Source: JBPCOB01 sp051000715
GTDB taxonomy: Bacteria; Actinomycetota; Actinomycetes; JALYNC01
Assembly: GCA_051000715.1 (NCBI GenBank)
Contig: JBPCOB010000237.1
Span: 1 to 11,558 of the forward strand
DNA: 11,558 bases
Direction of reading: 5' to 3'
Shown: positions 1 to 5,954 of the stretch, in pieces
How the letters are laid out: the number at the start of each line of letters is the position of its first letter
Numbering within the stretch: the first letter of the stretch is position 1
Position numbers and translations under genes: made by a program
Notes under the pieces: generated by a model
The model's database searches: none
Told to the model about the DNA's origin: nothing
What the model saw: only the letters and a program-made list of their open reading frames with translations

Positions 1-1
1 G

Positions 2-292
2 GTGGCGGCTCTCACCGGAATCGACGGGATCGACCGGCAGAGCGCGCACTACATCGCGCTCCGGCTGGGGGAACCCGACGCCTATCCCGCGGCCGGCGCG
101 CCTCTGCGGCTCGTTCGCGACGGCCACCCGGACCGAGACCTACACACCCCTGATCCCCGTCGCTGGTCGCCATGGCGGGCACTCGCCGCAACCCACCTCT
201 GGTGGCGAGACGATGCCCTCGCTCCCGCATCGCCAAGCGCCGGGCTCCTTGCCGTGCCCGACTTGCGACGCCCATCGGGCGCCATCCCCTGA
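2..292 (+). CDS. C-terminal part of an AlkA-like DNA-3-methyladenine glycosylase, probably degenerate
   Basis: The gene is cut by the left window edge; only its last 96 codons are visible, and the GTG at base 2 is probably internal. The visible part matches the end of the helix-hairpin-helix base-excision glycosylases of the AlkA type, which remove alkylated bases from DNA. ALTGIDGIDRQSAHYIALR aligns with the usual hairpin and following helix (family pattern ALxxLPGIGPWTAxYxAxR), and RRWSPWRALAATHLWW with the conserved WRPWRAYAxxxLW helix. Two features are wrong for an active enzyme. The GPW of the hairpin is replaced by DRQ. The catalytic Asp, normally in a [FL]P[AT]xD[LY] motif, falls on Gly (codon 95-97, in DAYPAAGAPLR). 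The stretch between the two helices also looks short. It could be the end of an Ada-AlkA fusion. The family call is fairly safe; loss of activity is inference. Confidence 0.62.
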   Translation: MAALTGIDGIDRQSAHYIALRLGEPDAYPAAGAPLRLVRDGHPDRDLHTPDPRRWSPWRALAATHLWWRDDALAPASPSAGLLAVPDLRRPSGAIP

Positions 293-443
293 CCAGACAA
301 CCGGACGACGCCGGGCAGGTCCGGTGGCGGCGGCGAGAGCGGCGGCCCAGGTGCAGCACGTAAGGTCGACGTCACCAAGGTCTGCGCGGGACTGGACCTT
401 CGTCCCAGCCGGCGGGCCAAGCAGATCTACCCTTGGGAACCCG

Positions 444-1871
444 ATGACCACCACACCTCAGATCGGGCCGCAGCTACCCTCACGCCCCGGCCAGACCGGC
501 GACGACCCGGCCGCCCGCGCGCTCTCGGCCAGCGCCCGGGACCACCTGTGGATGCACTTCACCCGGATGTCGGCCTACCAGCAGAACGACGTACCGGTCA
601 TCGTGCGGGGCGAGGGGCCCTACATCTGGGACTCCCACGGCAAGCGCTACCTCGACGGGCTCTCTGGCCTGTTCACGGTTCAGGTCGGCCACGGCCGCCA
701 GGAGCTGGCCGAGGCGGCGTACAAGCAGGCCAGCGAGCTGGCCTACTTCCCGGTGTGGTCCTATGCGCACCCGCAGGCGATCCACCTGGCCGAGCGGCTG
801 GCCGACCTCGCCCCGGGCGACCTCAACCGGGTGTTCTTCACCACCGGCGGCGGTGAGGCGGTCGAGTCAGCGCTGAAGCTGGCTCGGCAATACTTCAAGG
901 CAGTCGGGCAGCCGGGCCGGCACAAGGTGATCAGCCGGAACATCGCCTACCACGGCACCACCATGGGAGCGCTGTCGATCACCGGCGTACCGGCGCTCCG
1001 GCGCGACTTCGAGCCGCTGGTGCCTGGCGCGCACAAGGTGCCCAACACCAACTTCTACCGGGCGCCCGAGCACGGCGACGACTACGAGGCCTTCGGTCGG
1101 TGGGCCGCCGACTCGATCGCGGCGACGATCGAGATGGAAGGCCCCGAGACGGTGGCCGCGATCTTCCTCGAGCCGCTCCAGAACAGCGGTGGGTGCATCC
1201 CGCCGCCGCCGGGCTACTTCGCCCGGGTCCGCGAGATCTGTGACCGGTACGGCGTCCTGCTGGTCTCCGACGAGGTCATCTGCGCCTTCGGCCGCCTCGG
1301 GCACACCTTCGGCTGCCAGCGGTACGGCTATCTGCCCGACATGATCACCTGCGCGAAGGGGATGACCTCGGGCTATTCACCGCTCGGCGCGCTGATCGCG
1401 ACGGACCGGTTGATGGAGCCGTTCCTGTCCGGAAAGGCGTCGTTCTCGACCGGGTTCACCTTCGCCGGGCACCCGGTGTCCACGGCCGTGGCGATGGCCA
1501 ACCTGGACATCTTCGACCGCGAGAACCTCCTCCAGCACGTGCGGAGCAACGAGGGTGCGCTCCGGGCGACGATGGAGAGGCTCCTCGACCTGCCGATCGT
1601 CGGCGATGTCCGCGGCGACGGCTATTTCTTCGCGATCGAGCTGGTCAAGGACAAGGCCACCCGGGAGACGCTCGGCGCGGAGGAACGCGAGCGCCTGGTG
1701 CGCGGCTTCCTACCGCGGGCGCTCTTCGACGCCGGGCTCTACTGCCGGCCCGACGACCGCGGCGACCCCGTCGTCCAGGTCGCCCCTCCGCTGATCTGCG
1801 GGCCGGAGCACTTCGACGCGATGGAGGCCGTGCTCCGGTCGGTGCTTATCGAGGCCTGGTCGCGGATCTGA
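444..1871 (+). CDS. class III PLP-dependent aminotransferase (omega-amino acid:pyruvate type)
   Basis: A 475-residue cytosolic fold-type I, class III aminotransferase. It should move an amino group from a terminal amine or omega-amino acid (such as beta-alanine, GABA or putrescine-like donors) to a keto acid; the exact substrate cannot be read from the sequence. Visible motifs in order are HLWMHFTRM near residue 30, TGGGEAVESALKLAR at 134-148 (cofactor phosphate contact), YHG at 169-171, SDEVICAFGRLG with Asp276 (binds the pyridine nitrogen), CAKGMTSGYSPLGA with Lys305 (Schiff-base lysine), and TGFTFAGHP. All key residues are present and the length is normal. The ATG at 444 is chosen because family similarity begins about 25 residues later; the open frame extends upstream to 213 but that part looks like antisense composition. 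The Shine-Dalgarno is weak (GGGAA at 435-439). The 151-base upstream gap holds only a weak hairpin (388-406). A short palindrome follows the stop. Neighbours give no pathway clue. Confidence 0.93.
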   Translation: MTTTPQIGPQLPSRPGQTGDDPAARALSASARDHLWMHFTRMSAYQQNDVPVIVRGEGPYIWDSHGKRYLDGLSGLFTVQVGHGRQELAEAAYKQASELAYFPVWSYAHPQAIHLAERLADLAPGDLNRVFFTTGGGEAVESALKLARQYFKAVGQPGRHKVISRNIAYHGTTMGALSITGVPALRRDFEPLVPGAHKVPNTNFYRAPEHGDDYEAFGRWAADSIAATIEMEGPETVAAIFLEPLQNSGGCIPPPPGYFARVREICDRYGVLLVSDEVICAFGRLGHTFGCQRYGYLPDMITCAKGMTSGYSPLGALIATDRLMEPFLSGKASFSTGFTFAGHPVSTAVAMANLDIFDRENLLQHVRSNEGALRATMERLLDLPIVGDVRGDGYFFAIELVKDKATRETLGAEERERLVRGFLPRALFDAGLYCRPDDRGDPVVQVAPPLICGPEHFDAMEAVLRSVLIEAWSRI

Positions 1872-1882
1872 CCGATTCGGTC
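1870..1882 (+). terminator. weak hairpin at the aminotransferase stop codon
   Basis: GACCG-ATT-CGGTC is a perfect 5-bp inverted repeat with a 3-base loop that begins inside the TGA stop. There is no T tract, so it is at best a weak actinobacterial-style terminator; chance cannot be excluded for such a short stem. Confidence 0.25.
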
Positions 1883-1907
1883 GGCTTACCGCTCGCTCTC
1901 GCTCGGG

Positions 1908-1937
1908 GTGACCCTGTCGCTGCTCGGACTGTAGGCT
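1908..1937 (+). promoter_or_regulatory. candidate SigA-type promoter of the LamG gene
   Basis: GTGACC (1908-1913) resembles a -35 box with 4 of 6 bases of TTGACA. It is followed by an 18-base spacer and TAGGCT (1932-1937), which fits the actinobacterial -10 TANNNT. Transcription would start near 1944, giving a 5' leader of about 45 bases. The prediction is by motif only. Confidence 0.45.
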
Positions 1938-1952
1938 GGCTGCCGCATCTGA

Positions 1953-1968
1953 GGCGACCTCCGTCGCC
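1953..1968 (+). promoter_or_regulatory. small hairpin in the 5' leader of the LamG gene
   Basis: GGCGAC-CTCC-GTCGCC is a perfect 6-bp stem with a 4-base loop, just downstream of the predicted start site and 8 bases before the Shine-Dalgarno AAGGGA (1977-1982). It may stabilise the 5' end of the mRNA; a regulatory role is speculative. Confidence 0.3.
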
Positions 1969-1988
1969 ATACCCACAAGGGATCGCCT

Positions 1989-2744
1989 GTGCGTATCCGC
2001 GCGCTCGTCGCCATGGCTTTCGCCGTACCCGTGCTTGTTCTCATGGCCCTCACCGCGGGCCCGGCGGGCGCCAGCTCCGACCAGTTCCGCTACAAGGGGA
2101 GGATCTCGGGAGGTCGAGTGGTGGACGGCTCGGGCAGCGGCAACCCGGGCATAATCGTGACCGCCAACGGCGGGTCGGTGACCTCTCGAACCGACGGCGG
2201 CAACGCGTTCCTGCATTTTCCGGGCGGCCATTGCACCCGGTCCAGCGGCTGCCCCCAGGCGATGGTCAAGCCAGCCAAGACCACGAAGCTCAACCCGGGC
2301 AACGGCGGCCTCGGCACCTTTCGGTTCGGCGCCAGCATCCGCCTCACCCAGACCTCGAAGACGGGCATGAACGTGCTCCAGCGCGGCTCCTACGGCGGGT
2401 CGCAGTGGAAGCTGCAAGCCGACTACGCAGAGGCGTCGTGCCGGTGGTCCGACGGCACGCACTCGCTGATGCTGCCCAACGACCACTACGCGAAGTTCGC
2501 CCTCCGGCTCGACACCTGGTATCGGGTGACGTGCTCGCGCCTGGCCGGCAACGTGTTCGAGTTCCGCGTGAGCAAGCCCTCCGGCGCCATAATCCAGGTA
2601 CGCCGCTGGACCGAGCACCGGATCGGAGCGATCACACCAACTTCTGCCGTCACGATCGGGGCCAAGAAGGTCAGCGGCGGAAGTGACGCCAGAACCGACC
2701 AGTTCCACGGCGACCTCGACGACATCTTCTTCCACAGAAACTGA
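1989..2744 (+). CDS. secreted LamG / concanavalin A-like lectin-fold protein
   Basis: 251 residues. The GTG start follows AAGGGA (1977-1982) at 6 bases. Residues 1-28 are a Sec signal peptide: positive MRIR start, hydrophobic core to about residue 22, and an AGA cleavage site before SSD, so the mature protein is exported. The mature part resembles actinobacterial laminin G-like beta-sandwich proteins: GIIVTANGGSV and FLHFPGG early strands, FRFGASIRLT, NVLQRGSYGGSQWKLQ, SCRWSDG, then DTWYRVTCSR and a final GDLDDIFF strand. Four cysteines (82, 88, 151, 182) could form two disulfides. No catalytic motif, LPXTG anchor or transmembrane segment is visible. A carbohydrate- or wall-binding role is typical of the fold but unproven here. 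The gene appears monocistronic, with its own promoter. An 11-of-12 direct repeat begins at its stop codon. Confidence 0.8.
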   Translation: MRIRALVAMAFAVPVLVLMALTAGPAGASSDQFRYKGRISGGRVVDGSGSGNPGIIVTANGGSVTSRTDGGNAFLHFPGGHCTRSSGCPQAMVKPAKTTKLNPGNGGLGTFRFGASIRLTQTSKTGMNVLQRGSYGGSQWKLQADYAEASCRWSDGTHSLMLPNDHYAKFALRLDTWYRVTCSRLAGNVFEFRVSKPSGAIIQVRRWTEHRIGAITPTSAVTIGAKKVSGGSDARTDQFHGDLDDIFFHRN

Positions 2745-2859
2745 GTACGCCGGAGCGCCGGCCGCTTCGGCAGGCTTCTCTCCACCACAGTGAGGAAACC
2801 GGTCAGGATTCCGGCCCGAACCGACCGCTTTCCTCACAGGAATGAGTTGAGTACACCGG
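2742..2859. repeat. 12-bp imperfect direct repeats flanking an inverted repeat
   Basis: TGAGTACGCCGG (2742-2753, starting in the LamG stop codon) and TGAGTACACCGG (2848-2859) match at 11 of 12 bases and bracket the inverted repeat at 2790-2837. Weaker similarity (a GGC-GCTT-GG pattern) continues after each copy. This could be an old local duplication or the trace of a small insertion. Confidence 0.35.
2790..2837. repeat. inverted repeat with 15-position arms, possible bidirectional terminator
   Basis: GTGAGGAAA-C-CGGTC (2790-2804) pairs with GACCG-C-TTTCCTCAC (2823-2837), giving 14 pairs with one C-C mismatch and an 18-base loop. It is the strongest inverted repeat in the window. No T tract follows on either strand, so it is not a canonical intrinsic terminator, though actinobacterial terminators often lack one. 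It lies 45 bases after the LamG stop and over 200 bases upstream of the antitoxin start, which favours a terminator or element remnant over a toxin-antitoxin operator. Confidence 0.55.
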
Positions 2860-2876
2860 CTCGGCGGCTTGGTGGC
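2841..2876 (+). repeat. left copy of a short bipartite motif flanking the toxin-antitoxin module
   Basis: AATGAGTTGAGT (2841-2852) followed after 16 bases by TTGGTGGC (2869-2876). A similar pair, AATCGGTTGAGT and TTGGTGGC, sits just after the toxin gene. The different internal spacing (16 against 8) weakens the case for a true duplication. Confidence 0.25.
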
Positions 2877-3042
2877 GGCTGAGTGTGCGCGCAGCACGTG
2901 CCCGCTGTACGTCGGACAGCGCAGCAGGTTGTAGCGCAAAGCGCTTGGGCGGCGGCGGCCGGTCCTCGTGCCGGGCCGTCCCGAAGCGGCGGGCCTGCTC
3001 GACGAGGCGGCGGCTGACCGTGCTACAGGACATTCGCGGCGG

Positions 3043-3048
3043 TAGACT
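3043..3048 (+). promoter_or_regulatory. -10 element of the toxin-antitoxin operon, leaderless mRNA predicted
   Basis: TAGACT fits TANNNT and ends 7 bases before the antitoxin ATG (3056), so the first transcribed base should be at or beside the A of ATG. No Shine-Dalgarno is present in the preceding CTAGAACAC. No good -35 is found at 16-19 bases; a TGACCG at 3015-3020 is too far. This layout is typical of actinobacterial leaderless genes. Confidence 0.5.
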
Positions 3049-3055
3049 AGAACAC

Positions 3056-3286
3056 ATGACTAAGTCGGTCGGCGTACACGAAGCCAAGACGCACCTATCC
3101 CGGCTGCTGGAGCGGGTCCTCGCCGGGGAAGAGATAGAGATCACGAACCGCGGCCGCGTCGTCGCGCGCTTGGTCGGTCCCCAGCGACGTGAGCCGAACC
3201 TCGGGTTCGACCGCGGCCGCATCGTCATCTCGGACGACTTCGACGAAGCACTGCCGGACGACGTGCTGGCGGAGTTCGAGCGGTGA
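3056..3286 (+). CDS. Phd/YefM-family antitoxin (VapB-like) of a type II toxin-antitoxin pair
   Basis: 76 residues, normal for the family. The N-terminal half (VGVHEAKTHLSRLLERVLAG, then EEIEITNRGRVVARLV) is the Phd/YefM DNA-binding and dimerisation domain. The C-terminal part (DDFDEALPDDVLAEFE, residues 60-75) is acidic and resembles the toxin-neutralising tail. It should bind and inhibit the PIN toxin encoded immediately downstream and, with it, repress its own promoter. The ATG at 3056 is chosen because family similarity begins at once and a -10 box lies just upstream; the upstream open frame (from 2885) is not supported. The stop overlaps the toxin start by 4 bases (GTGA), so the two are translationally coupled, with the antitoxin made first as usual. 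Confidence 0.88.
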   Translation: MTKSVGVHEAKTHLSRLLERVLAGEEIEITNRGRVVARLVGPQRREPNLGFDRGRIVISDDFDEALPDDVLAEFER

Positions 3287-3669
3287 AGGCGCTCCTGGAC
3301 ACCCACGTGCTCCTATGGGCCGCCTCCTCGCCGGAACGGCTCGGCTCGTGGCGACAGGGCTTTCTGGACGCCGAGCAGCGGCTGCTCTCCGCGGCGAGCG
3401 TCTGGGAACTAGCGATCAAGGCGAACCGGGGCAAGCTCGATCTCGGCACCGACGTTCGGTCGTGGGTCGGCCGAGCGATCGAGGAACTGCAGCTGGAGCA
3501 GCTGAGCATCACCGGAGAGCATGCCGCCGGAGTAGAGCATCTTCCCCCGCTGCACCGTGACCCCTTCGACCGGATCTTGGTGGCCCAGGCGAGGTCCGAG
3601 GGTGCGGTCCTGCTGACGGCCGATCGCTCGCTCCTCGGGTATGGCGATGTGATCCGCGTCGTCGGCTGA
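3283..3669 (+). CDS. PIN-domain ribonuclease toxin (VapC-like)
   Basis: 128 residues covering a single complete PIN domain. PIN toxins are magnesium-dependent RNases that cleave tRNA, rRNA or mRNA and stop growth when the antitoxin is lost. The acidic site is intact: Asp6 in LLDTHVLLWAA, Glu42 in SAASVWELAIK, Asp93/Asp96 in HRDPFDRILVAQA and Asp114 in LLTADRSL. The GTG start overlaps the antitoxin stop. It belongs to the subgroup paired with Phd/YefM antitoxins. The target RNA cannot be predicted. The gene converges on the HIT gene, with 42 bases between the two stops and no clear terminator hairpin in the gap. The pair looks functional, since neither gene shows a frameshift or missing residue. 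Confidence 0.92.
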   Translation: MKALLDTHVLLWAASSPERLGSWRQGFLDAEQRLLSAASVWELAIKANRGKLDLGTDVRSWVGRAIEELQLEQLSITGEHAAGVEHLPPLHRDPFDRILVAQARSEGAVLLTADRSLLGYGDVIRVVG

Positions 3670-3680
3670 CTCTGGCACTG

Positions 3681-3708
3681 AATCGGTTGAGTGGAGGTCG
3701 TTGGTGGC
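3681..3708 (+). repeat. right copy of the short bipartite motif flanking the toxin-antitoxin module
   Basis: AATCGGTTGAGT (3681-3692) followed after 8 bases by TTGGTGGC (3701-3708); compare the copy at 2841-2876. It lies 11 bases past the toxin stop. The pair may mark cassette ends or be coincidence. Confidence 0.25.
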
Positions 3709-3711
3709 TGG

Positions 3712-4161
3712 CTAGTCTCCGGTCAGCGCGTTCGCCAGTCGTACCGCGAGCCGGTCCCGTTCCGGCTCGGGGAGCCACTCCGACTCGTCTTGGTTTAGAT
3801 AGCCGAAGACGGCTGGGCCGCGCCGCTCATCCGGCAGGTCGGGCATCCGGGGCACCACGTGCAGGTGCAGGTGCTCGAACCCCTCGGCCTCGGCGAAGAG
3901 GGCGACATAGGTCTTGTCGCAACCGGTCACCTCGGCGAGAGCGGTCGAGAGCCGCTGCAGGAGCGGCCCGAGCGCCGTCGACTCCGCCGCTGAGAGCTCC
4001 GTCAAGCCGGTGATGTGGCGCTTGGGCAACGTGACCAGCCAGCCCGGCAGCGTGCTGTTGAAGGCGTGGGACACCCGCCAAAGCCCGTCGTCGTACACCT
4101 GTTCGCGCGGTGGGAGCGGGGAACCGGACGCCTCCAACCGACACGGGTAACAGTCGTTCAA
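3712..4161 (-). CDS. HIT-family protein (histidine triad hydrolase-like) with N-terminal CxxC
   Basis: 149 residues, a typical single HIT domain. HIT proteins hydrolyse or transfer nucleotides from substrates such as AMP-lysine, Ap4A or adenylated intermediates. The triad HLHLHVV is at residues 97-103 (His97, His99, His101), preceded by WLVTLPKRHITGLTEL (about 41-56). Cys4 and Cys7 form a CxxC that in many relatives binds zinc. The TTG start at 4161 is chosen because TTGA overlaps the rlmN TGA by 4 bases and keeps the CxxC; no ATG is available. It is the last gene of the operon. Its residue 8-30 region is less conserved. The precise substrate is unknown; a link to tRNA or rRNA quality control is only suggested by the neighbours. 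Confidence 0.85.
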   Translation of the reverse strand: MNDCYPCRLEASGSPLPPREQVYDDGLWRVSHAFNSTLPGWLVTLPKRHITGLTELSAAESTALGPLLQRLSTALAEVTGCDKTYVALFAEAEGFEHLHLHVVPRMPDLPDERRGPAVFGYLNQDESEWLPEPERDRLAVRLANALTGD

Positions 4162-5279
4162 GAGCCGACCGGCGCGATCTCGGTGGCCGCGAGCTGGCCG
4201 CAGGCGCCGTCGATCTCGCGGCCGCGGGTGTCGCGCAGGGTGGTCGCGATCCCGTACGAGCGCAGGACGCGGACGAACTCGAGCTCGTCGGCCGGCCGGG
4301 ACGCCGTCCAGGCGCTGCCCGGCGTCGGGTTGAGCGGGATGAGGTTGACGTGTACGAGATGTCCGCGCAGCAGGCGGCCGAGCAGGTCGGCACGCTCGGC
4401 GGAGTCGTTGACGTCGCGGATCAGCGCGTACTCGATGCTCACGCGGCGCCCGGTGCGGTCGGCGTACGCCCAGGCGGCGCCGAGCACGTCGGCCACCGGC
4501 CACCGCCGATTGACCGGAACGAGGGTGTCTCGCAGCTCGTCATCGGGAGCGTGCAGGCTGACCGCCAGCGTGATCTGCAGGTTCTCCTCGGTCAGCCGGC
4601 GCAACGCCGGCACCAGCCCAACCGTGGACAGCGTGACCGACCGCTGTGACAGCCCCAGGCCGTCCGGCGAAGGGTCGGTCAGCCGGCGTACGGCGCGCAG
4701 CACCGCGGCGTAGTTGGCCAGTGGCTCACCCATGCCCATGAAGACGACGTTGCTGACCCGCCCCGGCCCGCCGGGAATCTCGTCGCGGGCCATCGCCCGC
4801 GCGCCGGCGACGACCTGCTCGACGATCTCTCCGGTGGACAGGTTTCGGGTCAGGCCAGCCTGGCCGGTGGCGCAGAACGGACACCCGATGCCGCAGCCGG
4901 CCTGGCTGGAGACGCACATGGTCGTGCGGTCCGGGTAGCGCATGAGGACCGACTCGACCAGCGTGCCGTCGAAGCCGCGCCACAGGGTCTTGCGGGTGGC
5001 GCCGCCGTCGCAACCGACGTGGCGGACCGGCGTCAGCAACGGCGGGAGCAGCTCGGCCGCGAGCCGGTCCCGAGCAGCGGCCGGCACATCGGTCATGGTC
5101 GAGGGGTCGTCGGCGAGCCGGCCGAAGTAGTGTCGGGAGAGCTGGTCGGCGCGGTACGCCGGCTCGCCGAGCCCAGCGACCGACGTTCGCCGCTCCGCCG
5201 GTGTCATGTCGGCCAGGTGACGGGGGGGCTTGGCGCGCCGGGGCGTCAAACCCAACTCGACCGCTGTGGTGGTGGACAT
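4158..5279 (-). CDS. rlmN: dual-specificity 23S rRNA/tRNA adenine-C2 methyltransferase RlmN
   Basis: 373 residues, normal length. RlmN is a radical-SAM enzyme that methylates C2 of A2503 in 23S rRNA and A37 in some tRNAs. CGIGCPFC (Cys129, Cys133, Cys136) is the CxxxCxxC that holds the 4Fe-4S cluster. Cys122 in MCVSSQAG and Cys360 in DGACGQLA match the two catalytic cysteines of the family (Cys118 and Cys355 in E. coli). MGMGEPLANY (181-190), a glycine-rich SAM-binding segment, and LIPLNPTP (313-320) are also typical. ATG start at 5279; the upstream Shine-Dalgarno is poor (GAGAG about 12 bases before), so translation may rely on coupling to the gene before it, 44 bases upstream. The stop overlaps the HIT gene start. 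In many actinobacteria rlmN follows cdsA directly; here one extra gene intervenes. Confidence 0.97.
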   Translation of the reverse strand: MSTTTAVELGLTPRRAKPPRHLADMTPAERRTSVAGLGEPAYRADQLSRHYFGRLADDPSTMTDVPAAARDRLAAELLPPLLTPVRHVGCDGGATRKTLWRGFDGTLVESVLMRYPDRTTMCVSSQAGCGIGCPFCATGQAGLTRNLSTGEIVEQVVAGARAMARDEIPGGPGRVSNVVFMGMGEPLANYAAVLRAVRRLTDPSPDGLGLSQRSVTLSTVGLVPALRRLTEENLQITLAVSLHAPDDELRDTLVPVNRRWPVADVLGAAWAYADRTGRRVSIEYALIRDVNDSAERADLLGRLLRGHLVHVNLIPLNPTPGSAWTASRPADELEFVRVLRSYGIATTLRDTRGREIDGACGQLAATEIAPVGS

Positions 5280-5323
5280 CAGACCGCGATTCTCTCACCG
5301 CAGACCGGACTCCGGCGACGCCG

Positions 5324-5896
5324 TCATGCGCCCGAGGCAGCCGTCTCCGCTTCGACTCGACGGGCGATCGCGCGCAGCATCGCGCGCCGGATGAGGCCGC
5401 TGCCGATGCGCACCGGAATCCAGTACAGCGCGAAGCGGCGACGGCTGCCGGAGTCGGTCGCGAGCACACGGGTCTCGGTCTCCAGCCGGGTGCCACTCCC
5501 GCGCCTTTCGACGTGGAAGCCCATCGCCATCTTGACGAACCCCGGCCCTTCGAAGGCCGTGAACGCCTCTGCGCCGTCTACCGGAACCGAATGGGCTCCG
5601 CGCAGCCGCCACGGCTGGGCGATGGCACCAGCTACCAGCTCGCGACCGGGTTCGTCGACGAGCAGCGTGAATCCGCCGGCCACCATCTGCTCGATCAGGG
5701 GCAGCTGGGCCGCCCGGACCAGGCCGCCGCGCCGAGCGGTCAGGCCGCGCAGCGCAAACAGCAGCCGAGCGAGTGGCATCTCTCCGAGAGTGAACGCATG
5801 GATCGCTGCATACGTCCGCTCCGGCGGACCGGCGACATCTCGATGGTGGCACTCCGTGACGTCGGCCCGTGGAAGCAGCCGGTCCAGTGCGTTCAC
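5324..5896 (-). CDS. uncharacterised SRPBCC/START-like protein
   Basis: 190 residues. I do not recognise a named function. The pattern is that of a conserved actinobacterial family that I associate with the SRPBCC (Bet v1-like) fold: ECHHRDVAGPPERTYAAI at the start, GFTLLVDEPGRELVAGAI (75-92) followed by PWRL, AFEGPGFVKMAMGFHV (114-129), then TRLETETRVLATD (136-148), RRRFALYWIPVRIGSGLIRR (152-171) and an Arg-rich C-terminal helix. No signal peptide or clear transmembrane segment is seen; a small-ligand or lipid pocket is plausible. The GTG start at 5896 is chosen because GGAGG (5901-5905) lies 4 bases before it; the upstream open frame to 6019 overlaps cdsA and is Cys/Arg-rich, thus unlikely. 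It sits 58 bases after cdsA and 44 before rlmN, in the same operon. A lipid-related role from the cdsA proximity is only inference. Confidence 0.75.
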   Translation of the reverse strand: MNALDRLLPRADVTECHHRDVAGPPERTYAAIHAFTLGEMPLARLLFALRGLTARRGGLVRAAQLPLIEQMVAGGFTLLVDEPGRELVAGAIAQPWRLRGAHSVPVDGAEAFTAFEGPGFVKMAMGFHVERRGSGTRLETETRVLATDSGSRRRFALYWIPVRIGSGLIRRAMLRAIARRVEAETAASGA

Positions 5897-5954
5897 GATT
5901 CCTCCATACGCCGCCGTACGGCGATGTCCGGCCTCGGCGGGTGACTGACCCGTT

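Larger units (their letters stand above)
2745..3055. other. gene-free stretch between the LamG gene and the toxin-antitoxin module
   Basis: These 311 bases hold no convincing gene. They contain a short GCCGG-AGCG-CCGGC hairpin (2749-2762), the large inverted repeat (2790-2837), direct repeats, and the promoter of the antitoxin gene at the right end. The antitoxin frame stays open leftward to 2885, but that part is Arg/Cys/Gly-rich and lacks family similarity. Confidence 0.6.

Noticed and set aside
213..443. Upstream extension of the aminotransferase frame
   Set aside because: The 77 extra codons are Arg/Pro/Ala-rich, overlap the AlkA end and have no aminotransferase similarity; the ATG at 444 gives a normal length.
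1710..2939. Long open frame (409 codons) on the minus strand
   Set aside because: It is antisense to the aminotransferase end and the whole LamG gene, and its product resembles no family; it reflects high GC third positions.
2885..3055. N-terminal extension of the antitoxin
   Set aside because: The extra 57 residues are Arg/Cys/Gly-rich and precede the -10 box; Phd/YefM similarity begins at 3056.
3669..3712. Terminator between the converging toxin and HIT genes
   Set aside because: Only GCTGAC and GTCAGC (3665-3670 and 3721-3726) could pair, over a long loop; there is no stable hairpin or T tract.
5019..5948. Long plus-strand open frames opposite rlmN and the SRPBCC-like gene
   Set aside because: They are antisense to well-supported genes and have Arg/Ser/Pro-rich low-complexity products.
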